64,000 nucleotides of DNA from Goleter apudmare HA4340-LM2 (GCA_019359495.1 JAHHHF010000100.1:1-64000), one strand, 5' to 3'; shown: positions 34,601-44,415, counted from the first letter of the stretch. Numbers and translations: made by a program. The notes: generated by a model from the sequence alone, not told the origin.

Positions 34601-35495
34601 CAGAAGCTTAGAAGGACATACAGACTTTATTTATGGAATTGCTTTTAGTCCAGATGAACAAATTTTGGCAAGTGCAAGTACAGATTCTTCAGTGAGACTG
34701 TGGAATATTAGCACAGGTCAATGTTTCCAAATTTTACTGGGACATACAGATTGGCTATATGCCGTTGCTTTTCATCCGATCCCCCCAACCCCCCTTGGAA
34801 AGGGGGGCGAAGGGGGGATCTTAGCCACTGGTAGCGCCGATTGTACAGCCAAACTATGGGATATTAGCACAGGTCAATGTCTCAAAACCTTGAGCGAACA
34901 TACCGATAAAATACTGGGTATTGCTTGGAGTCCAGACGGGCAAATGTTAGCTACCGCCAGTGCTGACCAATCTGTAAAACTGTGGGATTACAGCACAGGT
35001 AGTTGCATCAGCACATTACAAGGACACAACAGCCGCGTATATTCAGTCATCTTTAGTCCCGATGGCAAAATCATCGCTACTTGCAGCACTGACCAAACAG
35101 TGAAACTATGGGATTGGCAGACTGGTAAATGCATCAAAACACTAACCGAACATACAAACTGGGTATTTGCAGTTGCACTTAGTCCAGATGGAAAAACCCT
35201 TGCTAGTGCATCCCATGACCAAACTGTGAGAATTTGGAATGTAAATACAGGAGAATGCAATCATGTCTGCGTTGGTCATACACATTTAGTATCTTCCGTA
35301 GCTTTTAGTCCAAATGGGGAAGTTGTAGCTAGCGGTTCTCAAGATCAAACCGTGAGGATTTGGGATGTGAAAACGGGTGAGTGTATGCGGATTTTGCGGG
35401 CGAAAAGACTCTATGAGGGGATGAATATTACTAGAGTGAAAGGGTTAACAGATGCGACGATTTTGACGCTGAAATCCTTGGGTGCAGTGAGTTAG
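31659..35495 (+). CDS. NB-ARC WD40-repeat protein (STAND NTPase)
   Basis: A ~1278-residue signal-transduction ATPase. The N-terminal region (~1-110) contains the [14 protein letters not shown] and [13 protein letters not shown] segments of a cyanobacterial HTH-like effector domain, followed by a low-complexity linker, an NB-ARC ATPase domain with P-loop GMGGIGKTT (~171), then a short pentapeptide-like stretch ([20 protein letters not shown]) and 14 WD40 repeats, enough for two seven-bladed propellers. It starts at GTG ([10 protein letters not shown]); a TTG 123 bases upstream is also in frame. Three WD repeats and two linkers hold inserted repeat DNA in frame. In STAND proteins ligand binding by the repeats drives ATP-dependent assembly; the ligand is unknown. 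Confidence 0.85.
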   Translation: MATLKASQQGLTKIKQARSDKGWSVDDFRWIELASEVLGICWKTHGVLAVGVSEGTWKRFLAGKQAINAEAFKAYCQVLGLNWEEVAQEKEAREQEEKLPGGFPSKQTSGSRGAEVQEKNSPHLPISPSLPPLTDWGEAPDVSIFYGRCEELEIVKRWVTEENCRLVTLLGMGGIGKTTLSVKLAQEIITSRGEISISQFPQYIIWRSLRNAPPVEDILAELIQFLSQQHQTNLPNQLNGRTSLLLKYLRSSRCLIILDNAESILQAGDRTGRYRPGCEGYSQLLQCMAETSHQSCLILTSREKPQGLAKYEGDSLPVRSLQLTGLQETEGRELFNVKGKFTASPDQWQVLISRYGGNPLALKIVASSIRDFFDGNVSQFLEISQQGTFIFDDIRDLLDQQFYRLTALEREIMYWLAINREPISLAELQADFVAHIPPRELLESLSSLQRRSFIEKSASGFTQQPVVMEYVSNQLIEQVCEEIREWDTEKESKIQNLKSKIFTSHALIKAQAKDYVRESQISLIVQPIIDRLITELGSLENIANCLTQIISTLRGKSPQVTGYAGGNALNLLHQAQIDLSSYDFSGLTVWQAYLQGVNLHDVNFADSDLSRCVFTETLGNILSAAFSPDGQLLATCDTDCHVRVWEVKTGKLLLICQGHTNWVRFVVFSPDGEILASCGADQNIKLWNVRDGVCIKTLTGHEHEVFSVAFHPIPPSPPLLRGVGGILASASGDKAIKLWDIHEGKCLITLTGHTDWVRCVAFSADGQTLASSSADHTIKLWDVTQGKCLRTLQAHTGWVRSVAFSLDGQTLASGSGDRTIKLWNYHTGECLQTYTGHTNSVYSIAYSPDSKILVSGSGDRTVKIWDCQTNTCIKTLHGHTNEVCSVAFSPDGHTIVCVSLDQSVRLWDCFTGQCLKTWYGNTDWALPVAFSPISSPTPVPTTGETPATDWLPLIRGVGGILASGSNDRTVKLWDWQAGSCIRSLEGHTDFIYGIAFSPDEQILASASTDSSVRLWNISTGQCFQILLGHTDWLYAVAFHPIPPTPLGKGGEGGILATGSADCTAKLWDISTGQCLKTLSEHTDKILGIAWSPDGQMLATASADQSVKLWDYSTGSCISTLQGHNSRVYSVIFSPDGKIIATCSTDQTVKLWDWQTGKCIKTLTEHTNWVFAVALSPDGKTLASASHDQTVRIWNVNTGECNHVCVGHTHLVSSVAFSPNGEVVASGSQDQTVRIWDVKTGECMRILRAKRLYEGMNITRVKGLTDATILTLKSLGAVS
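33794..33835. repeat. Palindromic Nostoc-type repeat inside WD40 repeat 3
   Basis: C-rich and G-rich arms (CCCCCCTTATTAAGGGGGG core) form a long hairpin. It is read in frame as extra residues [16 protein letters not shown] between two strands of a propeller blade, replacing the usual SPDG turn. Confidence 0.8.
34467..34540. repeat. Composite repeat inside WD40 repeat 8
   Basis: Two repeat units lie end to end: GCCAGT ... ACTGGC enclosing CGGGGG/CCCCCG, then CCCCTTAATAAGGGG with a GGGGGG tail. Both are translated in frame ([15 protein letters not shown] and PLIRGVGGI). Confidence 0.75.
34778..34820. repeat. Palindromic Nostoc-type repeat inside WD40 repeat 10
   Basis: GATCCCCCC ... GGGGGGATC with an inner CCCCCCTT/AAGGGGGG stem, an almost perfect 42-base palindrome, read in frame as [16 protein letters not shown]. 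Confidence 0.8.
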
Positions 35496-35515
35496 GAAAT
35501 TTTTCTTCAATCAAC

Positions 35516-35710
35516 TCAATTACCACTACTGATATAGTTAATACCGCGATATGTAAGTTGAATTGGTTGTTGAGTTTTAGCTTTTGTATCCTTGGTAATC
35601 TTGTAACTAACTCCACGATACTTTGCAGTTGTAAAATCCTGTTGCTGGGGCAATTGTGGAGTGATAGTTGCGTAGGTTTTGTAGTATGAACCGCGATAAG
35701 ACAGCAGCAT
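35516..35710 (-). CDS. DUF4278 domain protein
   Basis: A 64-residue protein made of three LxYRGxxY motifs (LLSYRGSYY, KYRGVSYK, LTYRGINY), the mark of the small cyanobacterial DUF4278 family of unknown function. It is intact, unlike its paralogue 7.4 kb away, which has an internal stop. Both paralogues are divergent from a leader inverted repeat and a downstream plus-strand gene. Confidence 0.8.
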   Translation of the reverse strand: MLLSYRGSYYKTYATITPQLPQQQDFTTAKYRGVSYKITKDTKAKTQQPIQLTYRGINYISSGN

Positions 35711-35773
35711 ATATTAATTCCTGTGTTTAACTAGATGTTTACTGTTATCACGATAGAGTTTATGTTTTCTCAA

Positions 35774-35835
35774 GTCGATATATAAAAGTTATGTACCTTT
35801 CGCTCCAAACAAGTCCTTAACTTTTCTGTATCGAC
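35774..35835. repeat. AAAAGTTAAG inverted-repeat leader, copy B
   Basis: GTCGATATATAAAAGTTA pairs with TAACTTTTCTGTATCGAC over 18 bases with two mismatches. This is the longest version of the repeated leader. It lies between the DUF4278 gene and the second Gly-rich RTX gene. DNA after it (GAATTGTCTTGGA ... AATCAA) also matches the M15 peptidase leader. Confidence 0.65.
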
Positions 35836-35996
35836 GGATAAAGGAATTGTCTTGGATAATCAAGCATAGCGAAAGTAACAATTAACTTTGAATTTCTCCA
35901 TAAGTACTGTAATTTTAAATTCCCTGAAAAGGGTTGACTTTTAGCTGCTTTCATGAAATCCAAAAAACCTAAATTTACTAATTCAAGGATACTCAA

Positions 35997-38051
35997 ATGG
36001 CAACTTTTACCGTTAATACATTAAATGATGTTGTTAATTCCACAGATGGGCTTTTGAGCCTACGAGAAGCTGTCACAGCAGCAGAAGCCTTACCTGGAAC
36101 TGATACGATCGCTATTAATGGCATTGCTCTCTTAAATAGTCCCATTGTTATCAGACCAGGTAATAACATTAACTTCCAGGGTAATGGGACTAGCTTTACT
36201 GGCTTCAATGGACAGGGGCGCACCTCCCTATTTCTTATTGATAACAGCACCGTTAGATTTAATAATTTGCAGATTAACAGGGGTCTTGCTCAAGGAGGAA
36301 ACGGCAGTCGGGGCGGTGGTGGCGGTTTAGGGGCTGGAGGAGGCCTGTTTCTGAATCCAGGTGCTAATGTCACAGCAGATAATGTCGTGTTTTTTGATAA
36401 CCGGGCAGTCGGAGGTAATAGTTTTGCTGGTCGTGGCGACGGTGGGCGGGGTGGCAATGATTCCTCGGCTGGGAGCAATGGCTTTCCTGGTGGTAGTGGT
36501 GGCTTACCAAGTTTCTTCGCCATTGGAGGTATAGTCCCAAGTAGCGGCGGTAGCGGTGGTGCTGCCGGTCGGATAGTCGGAACTACAGGCTTGGGAGCTG
36601 GTGGCGGTGTAAGTGGTAGCTCAGGAGGCTTTGGTGTCGGTGGTGGTAGTGGAGGTGGTGGAGGTGGTGGTGCTGGCGGTGCTGGCTCTTTCCGAGATGC
36701 TACTGGTGGCGGTGGCGGCGGCCGTGGTGCTTTTGGGAACTACGGTGCTGGCGGTGGCGGTGGCGGCGGCGGTGGCGGTGGTGGTGCCAATGTGTTGGGA
36801 GGAAGTGTTGGCGCTGGTGGTGCAGGTGGTCTTGGCGGTGCATCTGGCGCATTTGCTGGGGCCGGACGCGCTGGGGCGAATGGAAGTAATGGTCGCTCAA
36901 CCTTTAACGGTAACAGTCCAGGTAACGGCGGTGTGGGAGGACAAGGCGGCGGTGGTGCAGGTTTAGGAGGCGCAGTCTTTGTCTCTAACAGCGCCACCTT
37001 CAACGTTAGCAACAGTACATTTCTCTTCAATTCTGCTGTTGGTGGTACTGGCTTTCAGAATGGTCAAGGACGGGGTGGTGCAATCTTTGTGCAGTCGGGT
37101 GGTAGATTGCGGGATATGGGTGGAGTCAGTTTCATCCAAAATTCTGCATCAACGGCGAATGCTGATAGCAATATCTATCCAGTCAAAGTCAACCGTGGCG
37201 ATGGCACTATTGAGGTAGAAGACTTTACAGGTGTAGGTCGGGGGAGCAATCCCTCACTGGAAGTGAAGGAAACCTTTGACGAACTCATATTTACAGGAGA
37301 GGGTTTAGTTGCCAAAAACTTGCTCCTTACCCAAACTGGTGATGATTTAGTCGTCAGCTTTGAAGGGGTTGATGATACCCAGGTGATTCTCAAGGACTTT
37401 GCTTTAGAAAACCTGGACAACTTAGCCGTTCCCGGTGGTCAACATGGTCAGGTTGGTAATATTTTGTTCAATGGCGACACTACCCTGCAAGACAGTATTG
37501 ATGTCTTCGATGCCGACTCCACCCCAAGAACTCTTGAGAAACGCAACACTGTCACTTTCCTCAATGATTTAGATAATGATGTGCGCGGTTTTAATAACTC
37601 CGATGACGTAATTAATGGTCAGGGTGGTGATGACATCATTCGTGGATTCAGTGGCGATGATATTCTCCGTGGTGGTGAGGGTAATGATAGCCTGTATGCT
37701 GGAAAAGGTGCGGATGTTCTCGTAGGTGGGCTGGGAAACGATTCGCTGTATTTGGGAAGCGATCGCCAAATTGATACAGTAATATATCGCCAAGGTGATG
37801 GCACTGATGTTATCCATCAGTTCCGGCGCGGTGCTGGTGGCGATTTATTGCAATTTGAAGGTATTGAGGCGATCGATGTAGTGGTGAATGGCCGCAATAC
37901 TTACTTATACTTGGGTGATGGTGTGACTAGAAATACTGGATTTGGTTCCGGTGAGTTATTAGCCGAGTTACGCGGTGTCAGGGGATTTACTTCAGATAAC
38001 ATCGGGTTAAATCTGGCATCTGGTAATACTGCACAGTTCTTGTTTGCATAA
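35997..38051 (+). CDS. CSLREA-type Gly-rich beta-helix protein with RTX repeats, paralogue 2
   Basis: A 684-residue paralogue of the protein at 26.9 kb with the same domain order: MATFTVNTLNDVV and GLLSLREAV at the N-terminus, a beta-helix with Gly tracts, a conserved acidic middle (IYPVKVNRGDGTIEVEDFTG) and RTX nonapeptides (GGDDIIRGFSGDDILRGG) near the C-terminus, ending NTAQFLFA as in paralogue 1. Expected secretion is type I, calcium-dependent folding outside the cell. Identity between the two is highest in the C-terminal half and lowest in the Gly tracts, where repeat slippage would occur. Confidence 0.85.
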   Translation: MATFTVNTLNDVVNSTDGLLSLREAVTAAEALPGTDTIAINGIALLNSPIVIRPGNNINFQGNGTSFTGFNGQGRTSLFLIDNSTVRFNNLQINRGLAQGGNGSRGGGGGLGAGGGLFLNPGANVTADNVVFFDNRAVGGNSFAGRGDGGRGGNDSSAGSNGFPGGSGGLPSFFAIGGIVPSSGGSGGAAGRIVGTTGLGAGGGVSGSSGGFGVGGGSGGGGGGGAGGAGSFRDATGGGGGGRGAFGNYGAGGGGGGGGGGGGANVLGGSVGAGGAGGLGGASGAFAGAGRAGANGSNGRSTFNGNSPGNGGVGGQGGGGAGLGGAVFVSNSATFNVSNSTFLFNSAVGGTGFQNGQGRGGAIFVQSGGRLRDMGGVSFIQNSASTANADSNIYPVKVNRGDGTIEVEDFTGVGRGSNPSLEVKETFDELIFTGEGLVAKNLLLTQTGDDLVVSFEGVDDTQVILKDFALENLDNLAVPGGQHGQVGNILFNGDTTLQDSIDVFDADSTPRTLEKRNTVTFLNDLDNDVRGFNNSDDVINGQGGDDIIRGFSGDDILRGGEGNDSLYAGKGADVLVGGLGNDSLYLGSDRQIDTVIYRQGDGTDVIHQFRRGAGGDLLQFEGIEAIDVVVNGRNTYLYLGDGVTRNTGFGSGELLAELRGVRGFTSDNIGLNLASGNTAQFLFA

Positions 38052-38103
38052 AGCACAGGAGATTTTTTCAACATATATCTCAATTCTTTGCGTACCTCTG
38101 CGC

Positions 38104-38128
38104 TGACCTTTGCGTCCCTCTGCGTTTA
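38104..38128. repeat. Short dispersed repeat (GCGTCCCTCTGCGTT type)
   Basis: TTTGCGTCCCTCTGCGTT occurs here and, in part, in the hpf terminator (near 55722). Similar runs (GCGTACCTCTGCG) are adjacent. It is one of the common short repeats of Nostoc-like intergenic DNA. Confidence 0.5.
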
Positions 38129-38155
38129 AATTTCACTCCTCAATTCGCCACGCTT

Positions 38156-39206
<1,051 letters not shown>

Positions 39207-39238
39207 GAAATTAGCCTTAAGTTATGAAGAGATGGAGA

Positions 39239-39763
39239 CTAACTTTTTGCTAGAGCAGTATCGAGTATTTTGCTATAGTCAGCCTTGTTAGGATTATTTT
39301 TGAAGATTGTTAAAATATTGCCAGTAGCCGGGTCAACGATCGCCACTGTACTTGTCTTACTCTTGTTAGCTTCCAGAAATTTCCCCAAGCCTAATTTTTC
39401 GGCTTGTGCTTGTGTTTCTTTGAGTTTGCCTTGATCAGTGACATCCAAGACCACAAAATTCACCTTACCAGAATATTCTTGTTTTAATTCCGACAAAGTA
39501 GGAGCAATATTCTTGCAGCCAGCACACCAGGTAGCAAACACATCCACCAGTACAGGTTTACCTTGAAGTTCTTGGGCTAGAGGGTTTCCTACAGAGGTTA
39601 ATTTAGCAGCATCTTTAGCAGCGATGGGCTTTTCTTGAGCAACATCTGTAGTAGATGCAGCTTGATTTTGAGAAATATTATCTGATTTCGTGGGAGTGCA
39701 TGATATCAAAACCAGGCTGCTCAAACACAGTAGACTGAGCAAAAATTTATTATGTTGGTACAT
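39239..39763 (-). CDS. Thioredoxin-like lipoprotein
   Basis: A 174-residue exported thioredoxin-fold protein. The signal ends in a lipobox LVLISC (~17-22), so the protein should be lipid-anchored outside the cytoplasmic membrane. The thioredoxin domain has the active site ATWCAGCKN (CxxC with A-G between, ~83-91). It lies 32 bases upstream of the CcdA-like gene on the same strand, which would supply its reducing power. It closely resembles the next protein upstream and is probably a duplicate of it. Confidence 0.88.
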   Translation of the reverse strand: MYQHNKFLLSLLCLSSLVLISCTPTKSDNISQNQAASTTDVAQEKPIAAKDAAKLTSVGNPLAQELQGKPVLVDVFATWCAGCKNIAPTLSELKQEYSGKVNFVVLDVTDQGKLKETQAQAEKLGLGKFLEANKSKTSTVAIVDPATGNILTIFKNNPNKADYSKILDTALAKS

Positions 39764-39908
39764 GATTTTTCTCCTTACATTTTCATGGTGTATTGCAGGT
39801 TGACTGCTGACAGTTAACAGTTATCAGTCAGTAAAGGCGAGTTTTGTCATATATTCATCAGGAAAACAGATATTTTAGTTAAACCCGCCCGTAAAACGGT
39901 CAATCAAC

Positions 39909-40424
39909 CTACTTTTTCGCCAAAGCGGTTTCCAATATTTTGGTGTAATCAGCTTTATTGGAATTATTTTGGTACAGGGCTAAAATGTCACCAGTAGCAG
40001 GATCAACGATCGCAACTGTGCTGGTTTTACTCTTATTAGCCTCTAGAAATTTACCCAAACCTAATTTTTGCGCCATTGCTTCAGTCTGTTTGAGCTTGGC
40101 TTTATCTGTTACATCCAAGACTACAAAATTCACCTTACCGGAATATTGCTGTTTCAATTGGGATAGGGTAGGAGCAATATTCTTACAGCCAGCGCACCAA
40201 GTCGCAAATACATCCACTACAACTGGTTTACCTTGAAGTTCTTTAGCTAACGGCCCGCCTACAGAGTTGGTAGTAGCAGTAGATGGATTTACCTGAGCAA
40301 TCTTTGTAATTGATGATTGAGCTTCGGTTGCAGAAACACTAGCTGAGGTTGTTACTACCATTGATGCAGTAAAAACCAGGCTGCTCAAACAAATTTTGAG
40401 CAAGAGGTTCGCGCGTTTGTGCAT
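39909..40424 (-). CDS. Exported thioredoxin-like protein
   Basis: A 171-residue secreted thioredoxin-fold protein with a cleavable signal (hydrophobic LKICLSSLVFTASMVV, then TSASVSA) in place of a lipobox. The active site is again ATWCAGCKN, and the second half (KFLEANKSKTSTVAIVDPA) is almost identical to that of the neighbouring lipoprotein. The ATG used (MHKRANLL) has AGGAAG before it. Soluble versus lipid-anchored forms would place the two paralogues at different sites in the periplasm. Confidence 0.87.
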   Translation of the reverse strand: MHKRANLLLKICLSSLVFTASMVVTTSASVSATEAQSSITKIAQVNPSTATTNSVGGPLAKELQGKPVVVDVFATWCAGCKNIAPTLSQLKQQYSGKVNFVVLDVTDKAKLKQTEAMAQKLGLGKFLEANKSKTSTVAIVDPATGDILALYQNNSNKADYTKILETALAKK

Positions 40425-40623
40425 AAAATTCTTCCTGTTCTCAAGCTGAAATTGTTTAACTTGCAATATGCTGCCACGATGCTGACCTGAGATTGATCCT
40501 GGAGTGGTCAATTGTGGCGCATCTGTTTACTAAGACGACTGAGAATCAGGATTGGATTTAAAATGATTTTTTAAGATCGAAAATTTAGAGCGATCGCTAT
40601 ATTTAAATAGCAGTGAACTACCT

Positions 40624-41286
40624 ATGAAACAAATTGCCCAATATCGCGCTATTTTGAATCGTGTAGGTATTGTGTTGATCGTGGCTGGAGTTCTCGATCT
40701 TGCATATATGGGTTATTGCATATCACAATCAAAAGACTATTCATCCAGCTTGCATATTCCTGCTGTGGTGGCAGGTGTGTTTCTCCTTAGGGGCAACCTG
40801 TGTACCGTTTCCATAGTCAGATGGTACTCTGCTTTCATCAGTTCTTACTTGATTAGTACCATATTCATACTACTTCCCTTTTCAAAGCCAGCAGAACTCT
40901 GGGTAACTGAATTTCGCCTTGATCTGGTCGGTCTTTCTGTGTCGCTTCTAGTTAAAACTGTGGCGATCGCCCTTTTTGTCTGGATCTACACACAACTCCG
41001 TGCTGCACCTGTCGTTTCGGCAAGTGTTAGATCGGGTGATTCTGTCTCCATTCCCAAATCTGCATTCATCTTGGGGATAGGACTTGTAGCACTCATTGCT
41101 GGTATCAAACATTTCACAATAAATGGTGCAGCTGGAGCTAAAGCAGTGCAAATAGCCCGCGCACAATATGGAGAAAACTACAAGTATCATGTCACAGGTA
41201 TGCGCTGGTCGAATGGGAATGTATCGGCTCAACTTACTGCATACAACGAACAGGAGATAAAACCTGCTCAAGTAGAGTGGAAATAG
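40624..41286 (+). CDS. Hypothetical membrane protein
   Basis: A 220-residue protein with about five transmembrane helices (near 13-32, 44-62, 70-90, 103-125 and 148-165) and a C-terminal soluble tail of about 55 residues containing YKYHVTGMRWSNGNV. I do not recognise a family. It is divergent from the thioredoxin-like genes and precedes the sigma/anti-sigma pair by 200 bases. The tail, exposed on one face of the membrane, is the part most likely to carry its function. Confidence 0.7.
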   Translation: MKQIAQYRAILNRVGIVLIVAGVLDLAYMGYCISQSKDYSSSLHIPAVVAGVFLLRGNLCTVSIVRWYSAFISSYLISTIFILLPFSKPAELWVTEFRLDLVGLSVSLLVKTVAIALFVWIYTQLRAAPVVSASVRSGDSVSIPKSAFILGIGLVALIAGIKHFTINGAAGAKAVQIARAQYGENYKYHVTGMRWSNGNVSAQLTAYNEQEIKPAQVEWK

Positions 41287-41489
41287 TGGAAAAACTGAAG
41301 GAACGATAATTTCTGTAGATTTGGAATTTTCATTAAATATCCAATCCAATTTGCTTTGCCAGTCGTCATAAGAATAGATGGCATTGTCCAGAGGAAAGAG
41401 TTGTTTGTTTTAATCTGGGAGAGAGGTAATGGCACAAAGCAGAACGATAACTTGCTCCGGTAGATATTTAAACCTGTTTTTGACAAAGC

Positions 41490-42095
41490 ATGGAGCCTAA
41501 ACTTCCCCAGCCAAATTCTCAAGACCTTCAGATCGCTACGGATGAAGCTTTATTTGTGGCTCTCAAAAATGGCGATTCTGCCGCATTAAGCGTCTTATTT
41601 AATCGTCATGGTCGTTTAGTTTATGGATTGGCTTTGAAAATTCTGGCTGACTCCCAAGAAGCCGAAGACTTGACTCAAGAAATTTTTCTCACACTGTGGC
41701 GCAAAGCATCTAGTAATCCTGATTGTCGCTTTTTTGTGCGCTATTTGGTGACGATCGCGCGATCGCGGGCAATTGATAAGCTACGCACTCGCACTAGACA
41801 GATCAAACTTGTGGAAAAGTGGGGACAAACCATGACAAATGATGCAACTCCAGAGCCAACACCCGTTGAACAGGCCAGTTTTGCCGAGCGATCGCAGCGA
41901 ATTTACGATGCTTTAGCCCAACTACCCGAAAAACAACGCCAAGTCATCGAACTGGCTTATAACCAAGGATTAAGTCAGTCAGAAATTGCTCAAAAAATCA
42001 ATATCCCTTTAGGTACAGTCAAAACCTGCACCCGCCAAGGACTACTCAAACTTAAACGCATCTTACTAGATTCTGATTTGTCAATCTATGAATAA
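41490..42095 (+). CDS. ECF-type sigma-70 family RNA polymerase sigma factor
   Basis: A 201-residue extracytoplasmic-function sigma factor. Region 2 is at ~30-95 (LFNRHGRLVYGLALKIL, AEDLTQEIFLTLW) and region 4 at ~135-190 (LAQLPEKQRQVIELAY then LSQSEIAQKINIPLGTVKT), with no region 1.1 or 3. Such factors direct polymerase to a small set of stress promoters and are held by a membrane anti-sigma factor. The next gene, whose start overlaps its last 8 bases, encodes that partner. Confidence 0.92.
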   Translation: MEPKLPQPNSQDLQIATDEALFVALKNGDSAALSVLFNRHGRLVYGLALKILADSQEAEDLTQEIFLTLWRKASSNPDCRFFVRYLVTIARSRAIDKLRTRTRQIKLVEKWGQTMTNDATPEPTPVEQASFAERSQRIYDALAQLPEKQRQVIELAYNQGLSQSEIAQKINIPLGTVKTCTRQGLLKLKRILLDSDLSIYE

Positions 42096-42870
42096 ATCTT
42101 TTGATCCCGAACATATTAAAAATCTGGCTGCGGGGTTTGTCGTCGATGATCTCACCCCTGAAGAAACCCAAAAGTTTCAGTTGTTACTTAATGAACATCC
42201 AGAACTAATTGCTGAGATTGATGATTTGCAAGAAGTTCTGCGACAAGTGCTAGACGGCTTCACTGAGGTAGAAGCACCAACCCATTTACTGCCAAAAATT
42301 CTGGCACAAGCTGAAAAATCGACTACACAGGCTCCTGTAGTTAAGCAAACACCACTGCGATGGAGAAGGATAGCGGGTAGCATTGCTGCACTATTTGTGG
42401 TAGTTTTGGGGGTTGATTACTATCGGCTACGTCAAAATCTAAGTATTGTCACAGCAGAAAATCAGCGTTTACGCCAAGATTTTGTCCAAGCTCAAGCGGT
42501 TAAAAGCCTACTCCAAAATTCCCAAACACGATTGTTTACCTTTGAATCAGTCAACTCTACCAGTAACAGTTCCGGAAGTATAGTGATCAATCCTCAACAA
42601 CAAAAAGCGGTAATGGTGTTTCAAAATCTTCCCGCCCCACCTCCTGGTCATGTCTATTTCTTATGGACAATAGTTAAGAATCAGAAGTTACCCTGTGGTG
42701 AAGTCAAGCCTTATTCTTGGGGAACTGCTTCTCTTGAATTACCATTTACTACTCAAATGTACCAAGAATTTTCTCACCCACAATTTTCTGGCTTAATTGT
42801 GACGCTGGAGACAGATACAAACGTCTCTCGTCCCACGGGAACTGTAGTTATGCAAAGTTCGCAGATTTAA
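42088..42870 (+). CDS. Membrane anti-sigma factor (RskA/zinc-less type)
   Basis: A 260-residue anti-sigma factor. The cytoplasmic N-terminal domain (~5-65, LAAGFVVDDLTPEETQKFQ) should clamp the sigma factor. It lacks an obvious HxxxCxxC zinc motif. A transmembrane helix (~92-112, IAGSIAALFVVVLGVDYY) and a periplasmic RskA-like domain (~145-258, FQNLPAPPPGHVYFLW) follow. The overlap with the sigma gene means tight co-translation. The signal is presumably sensed outside and transmitted by regulated proteolysis. Confidence 0.88.
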   Translation: MNKSFDPEHIKNLAAGFVVDDLTPEETQKFQLLLNEHPELIAEIDDLQEVLRQVLDGFTEVEAPTHLLPKILAQAEKSTTQAPVVKQTPLRWRRIAGSIAALFVVVLGVDYYRLRQNLSIVTAENQRLRQDFVQAQAVKSLLQNSQTRLFTFESVNSTSNSSGSIVINPQQQKAVMVFQNLPAPPPGHVYFLWTIVKNQKLPCGEVKPYSWGTASLELPFTTQMYQEFSHPQFSGLIVTLETDTNVSRPTGTVVMQSSQI

Positions 42871-42908
42871 TCATCAATTGATTAGTAATTATCTTGCTGA
42901 ATTACTAT

Positions 42909-43112
42909 TCACTTACCTGATTTACCACTGCTTATATAGGTAACACCACGATATTTAAGTTTAGTTAGATGTTGGCTTTTAGCTGTGATACATTTGACAC
43001 TTTTGTAACTAAATCCACGATACTTTGCAGTTGTCTAATCTTCTTGCTTAGGTAATTGTGTGGTGATTTTTTCGGAGGTTTCGTAGACAGAACCTCGATA
43101 GAAAAGTTTCAT
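42909..43112 (-). pseudogene. DUF4278 gene with an in-frame amber stop
   Basis: Reads MKLFYRGSVYETSEKITTQ, LPKQED, a TAG stop at codon 26, then TTAKYRGFSYK and a final LKYRGVTY before the proper stop: three YRG motifs in the same positions as the intact paralogue at 35.5 kb. One point change accounts for the break, since the frame is open on both sides. It is divergent from the M15 peptidase gene, as the intact copy is divergent from the second Gly-rich gene. Confidence 0.75.
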
Positions 43113-43572
43113 TGGTGAATCCTTTGATGTGACTAGTGTTAACTGTGATCACAGTACAATTTACCCTCTTTTAAGTCGATACATAAAAGTTATGGATTTG
43201 ATGAATTAAACTAAACTTAATTTTTCATCAACTGTAAGTTCCATAGATTAAGTCTAACTTAGAGTAATCTTTGATAGTTTAATTTAAATATTTTTTCTGC
43301 TGATGAATTATCGTAACCAAGTATGCGTGTAAAAGCAAAGTAAATTTTCGTAAGAGTATAGCTCTCATTTTTGTCAACAGATAATAGTAAATATATATTT
43401 TTACAAGTCTCAGCAAACTATAGAGCGATCGCTAGATTCTCATCGGGCTAAAAATCTGTTTTTGCCAATATTAAGTTGGCTGCGTTAAAAGTTAAGTGCA
43501 AAGTCCTTAACTTTCCTGTATCGACGGTTGCATCGGCAAATTCTATAAAAGAATTGTCTTGGAGAATCAACC
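43113..43572. other. Leader region between DUF4278 pseudogene and M15 peptidase gene
   Basis: No gene seen. The left part (GTCGATACATAAAAGTTATG near 43175) equals the left arm of repeat copy B, and the right part (near 43501-43535) equals its right arm, about 310 bases apart, so an insertion may have split a longer inverted repeat. It includes HIP1 and AT-rich promoter-like DNA. Confidence 0.5.
43487..43515. repeat. AAAAGTTAAG inverted-repeat leader, copy C
   Basis: AAAAGTTAAG and CTTAACTTTC form a stem with one end mismatch and a 9-base loop. The following GAATTGTCTTGGAGAATCAA leads straight into the peptidase start codon. Confidence 0.6.
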
Positions 43573-44415
43573 ATGCTGAAAGTAAAAGATGTAATTGAAA
43601 AAGGTAATACAGGTCTAGTCAGAGGTCTGAGTCTGCAAATCATTGCAGTGATGAACTCAATCTCGCCTAACATTTTAGTTGATATCAGCGATCTCAATAT
43701 CGATGTGACTGGCAATCAAATTAATCCCTTTGTGCAACCAGCAGCTAAAGAGTCACTTCGACTAGCACTCAAGCAACGGGGTACTAAATTAGTTGTGAAC
43801 TCGGTCTATCGCACAGTTGCTCAACAGTACCTACTGCGAAAACAGTTTGAGCGTAAGCTGTTTGGGATTACTGCGGCGGCTTTACCTGGTTCTAGTAATC
43901 ATGAAAGTGGGTTGGCGTTAGATATTGAAGATGCTGATGGGTGGGAACGATTTTTTCAGCCCCATAACTGGATTCGCTTGGGGCGAGATTTTGACTTTCC
44001 TCACTACGACTACAGGCTTCCGGGTGCAACCAAGCGAAATTTAGGCAAAATTGGTATCAGTGCATTTCAACGCTTGTGGAATCAGTATAATCCCCACGAC
44101 CTCATAGCAGAAGATGGTAGCTTCGGGCCACAAACAGAAGCGCGTTTAGCAAATTCCCCGGTAGATGGTTTTAAACTTCTGTTCCCGCGTACTCTAAGGC
44201 TTCAATCACCTCTCTTACAAGGTGATGATGTCACCAAGGTACAAGAAGCATTGCTGAGAGCGGAAATTACGCAAATCAATCTCCAGGTTACGGGAATATT
44301 TGATTCCGAAACTGAGCAAGCTGTTAAGCAATTTCAAGCAGCAACTCAGAAATTGGCTGTGGATGGAATTGTCGGCCCGATGACTCTGCAAGAATTAGGA
44401 CTTGAGAATGACTAA
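43573..44415 (+). CDS. M15-type D-Ala-D-Ala carboxypeptidase with peptidoglycan-binding domain
   Basis: A 280-residue protein predicted to act on peptidoglycan. Residues ~55-160 resemble the VanY/M15 zinc peptidase fold: NSVYRTVAQQYLL, SSNHESGLALDIED (zinc His and Asp, ~113-122) and DFPHYDY (second His, ~143). Residues ~205-277 form a PG_binding_1 domain (LLQGDDVTKVQEALL, VDGIVGPMTLQEL). No signal peptide is evident, which is odd for a cell-wall enzyme. It is joined by an 8-base overlap to the TPR gene downstream. Confidence 0.8.
   Translation: MLKVKDVIEKGNTGLVRGLSLQIIAVMNSISPNILVDISDLNIDVTGNQINPFVQPAAKESLRLALKQRGTKLVVNSVYRTVAQQYLLRKQFERKLFGITAAALPGSSNHESGLALDIEDADGWERFFQPHNWIRLGRDFDFPHYDYRLPGATKRNLGKIGISAFQRLWNQYNPHDLIAEDGSFGPQTEARLANSPVDGFKLLFPRTLRLQSPLLQGDDVTKVQEALLRAEITQINLQVTGIFDSETEQAVKQFQAATQKLAVDGIVGPMTLQELGLEND

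Noticed and set aside
36290-37030. Long open frames on the opposite strand of the second Gly-rich gene
   Set aside because: Same codon-bias shadows; the translated products are runs of Pro and Ser.
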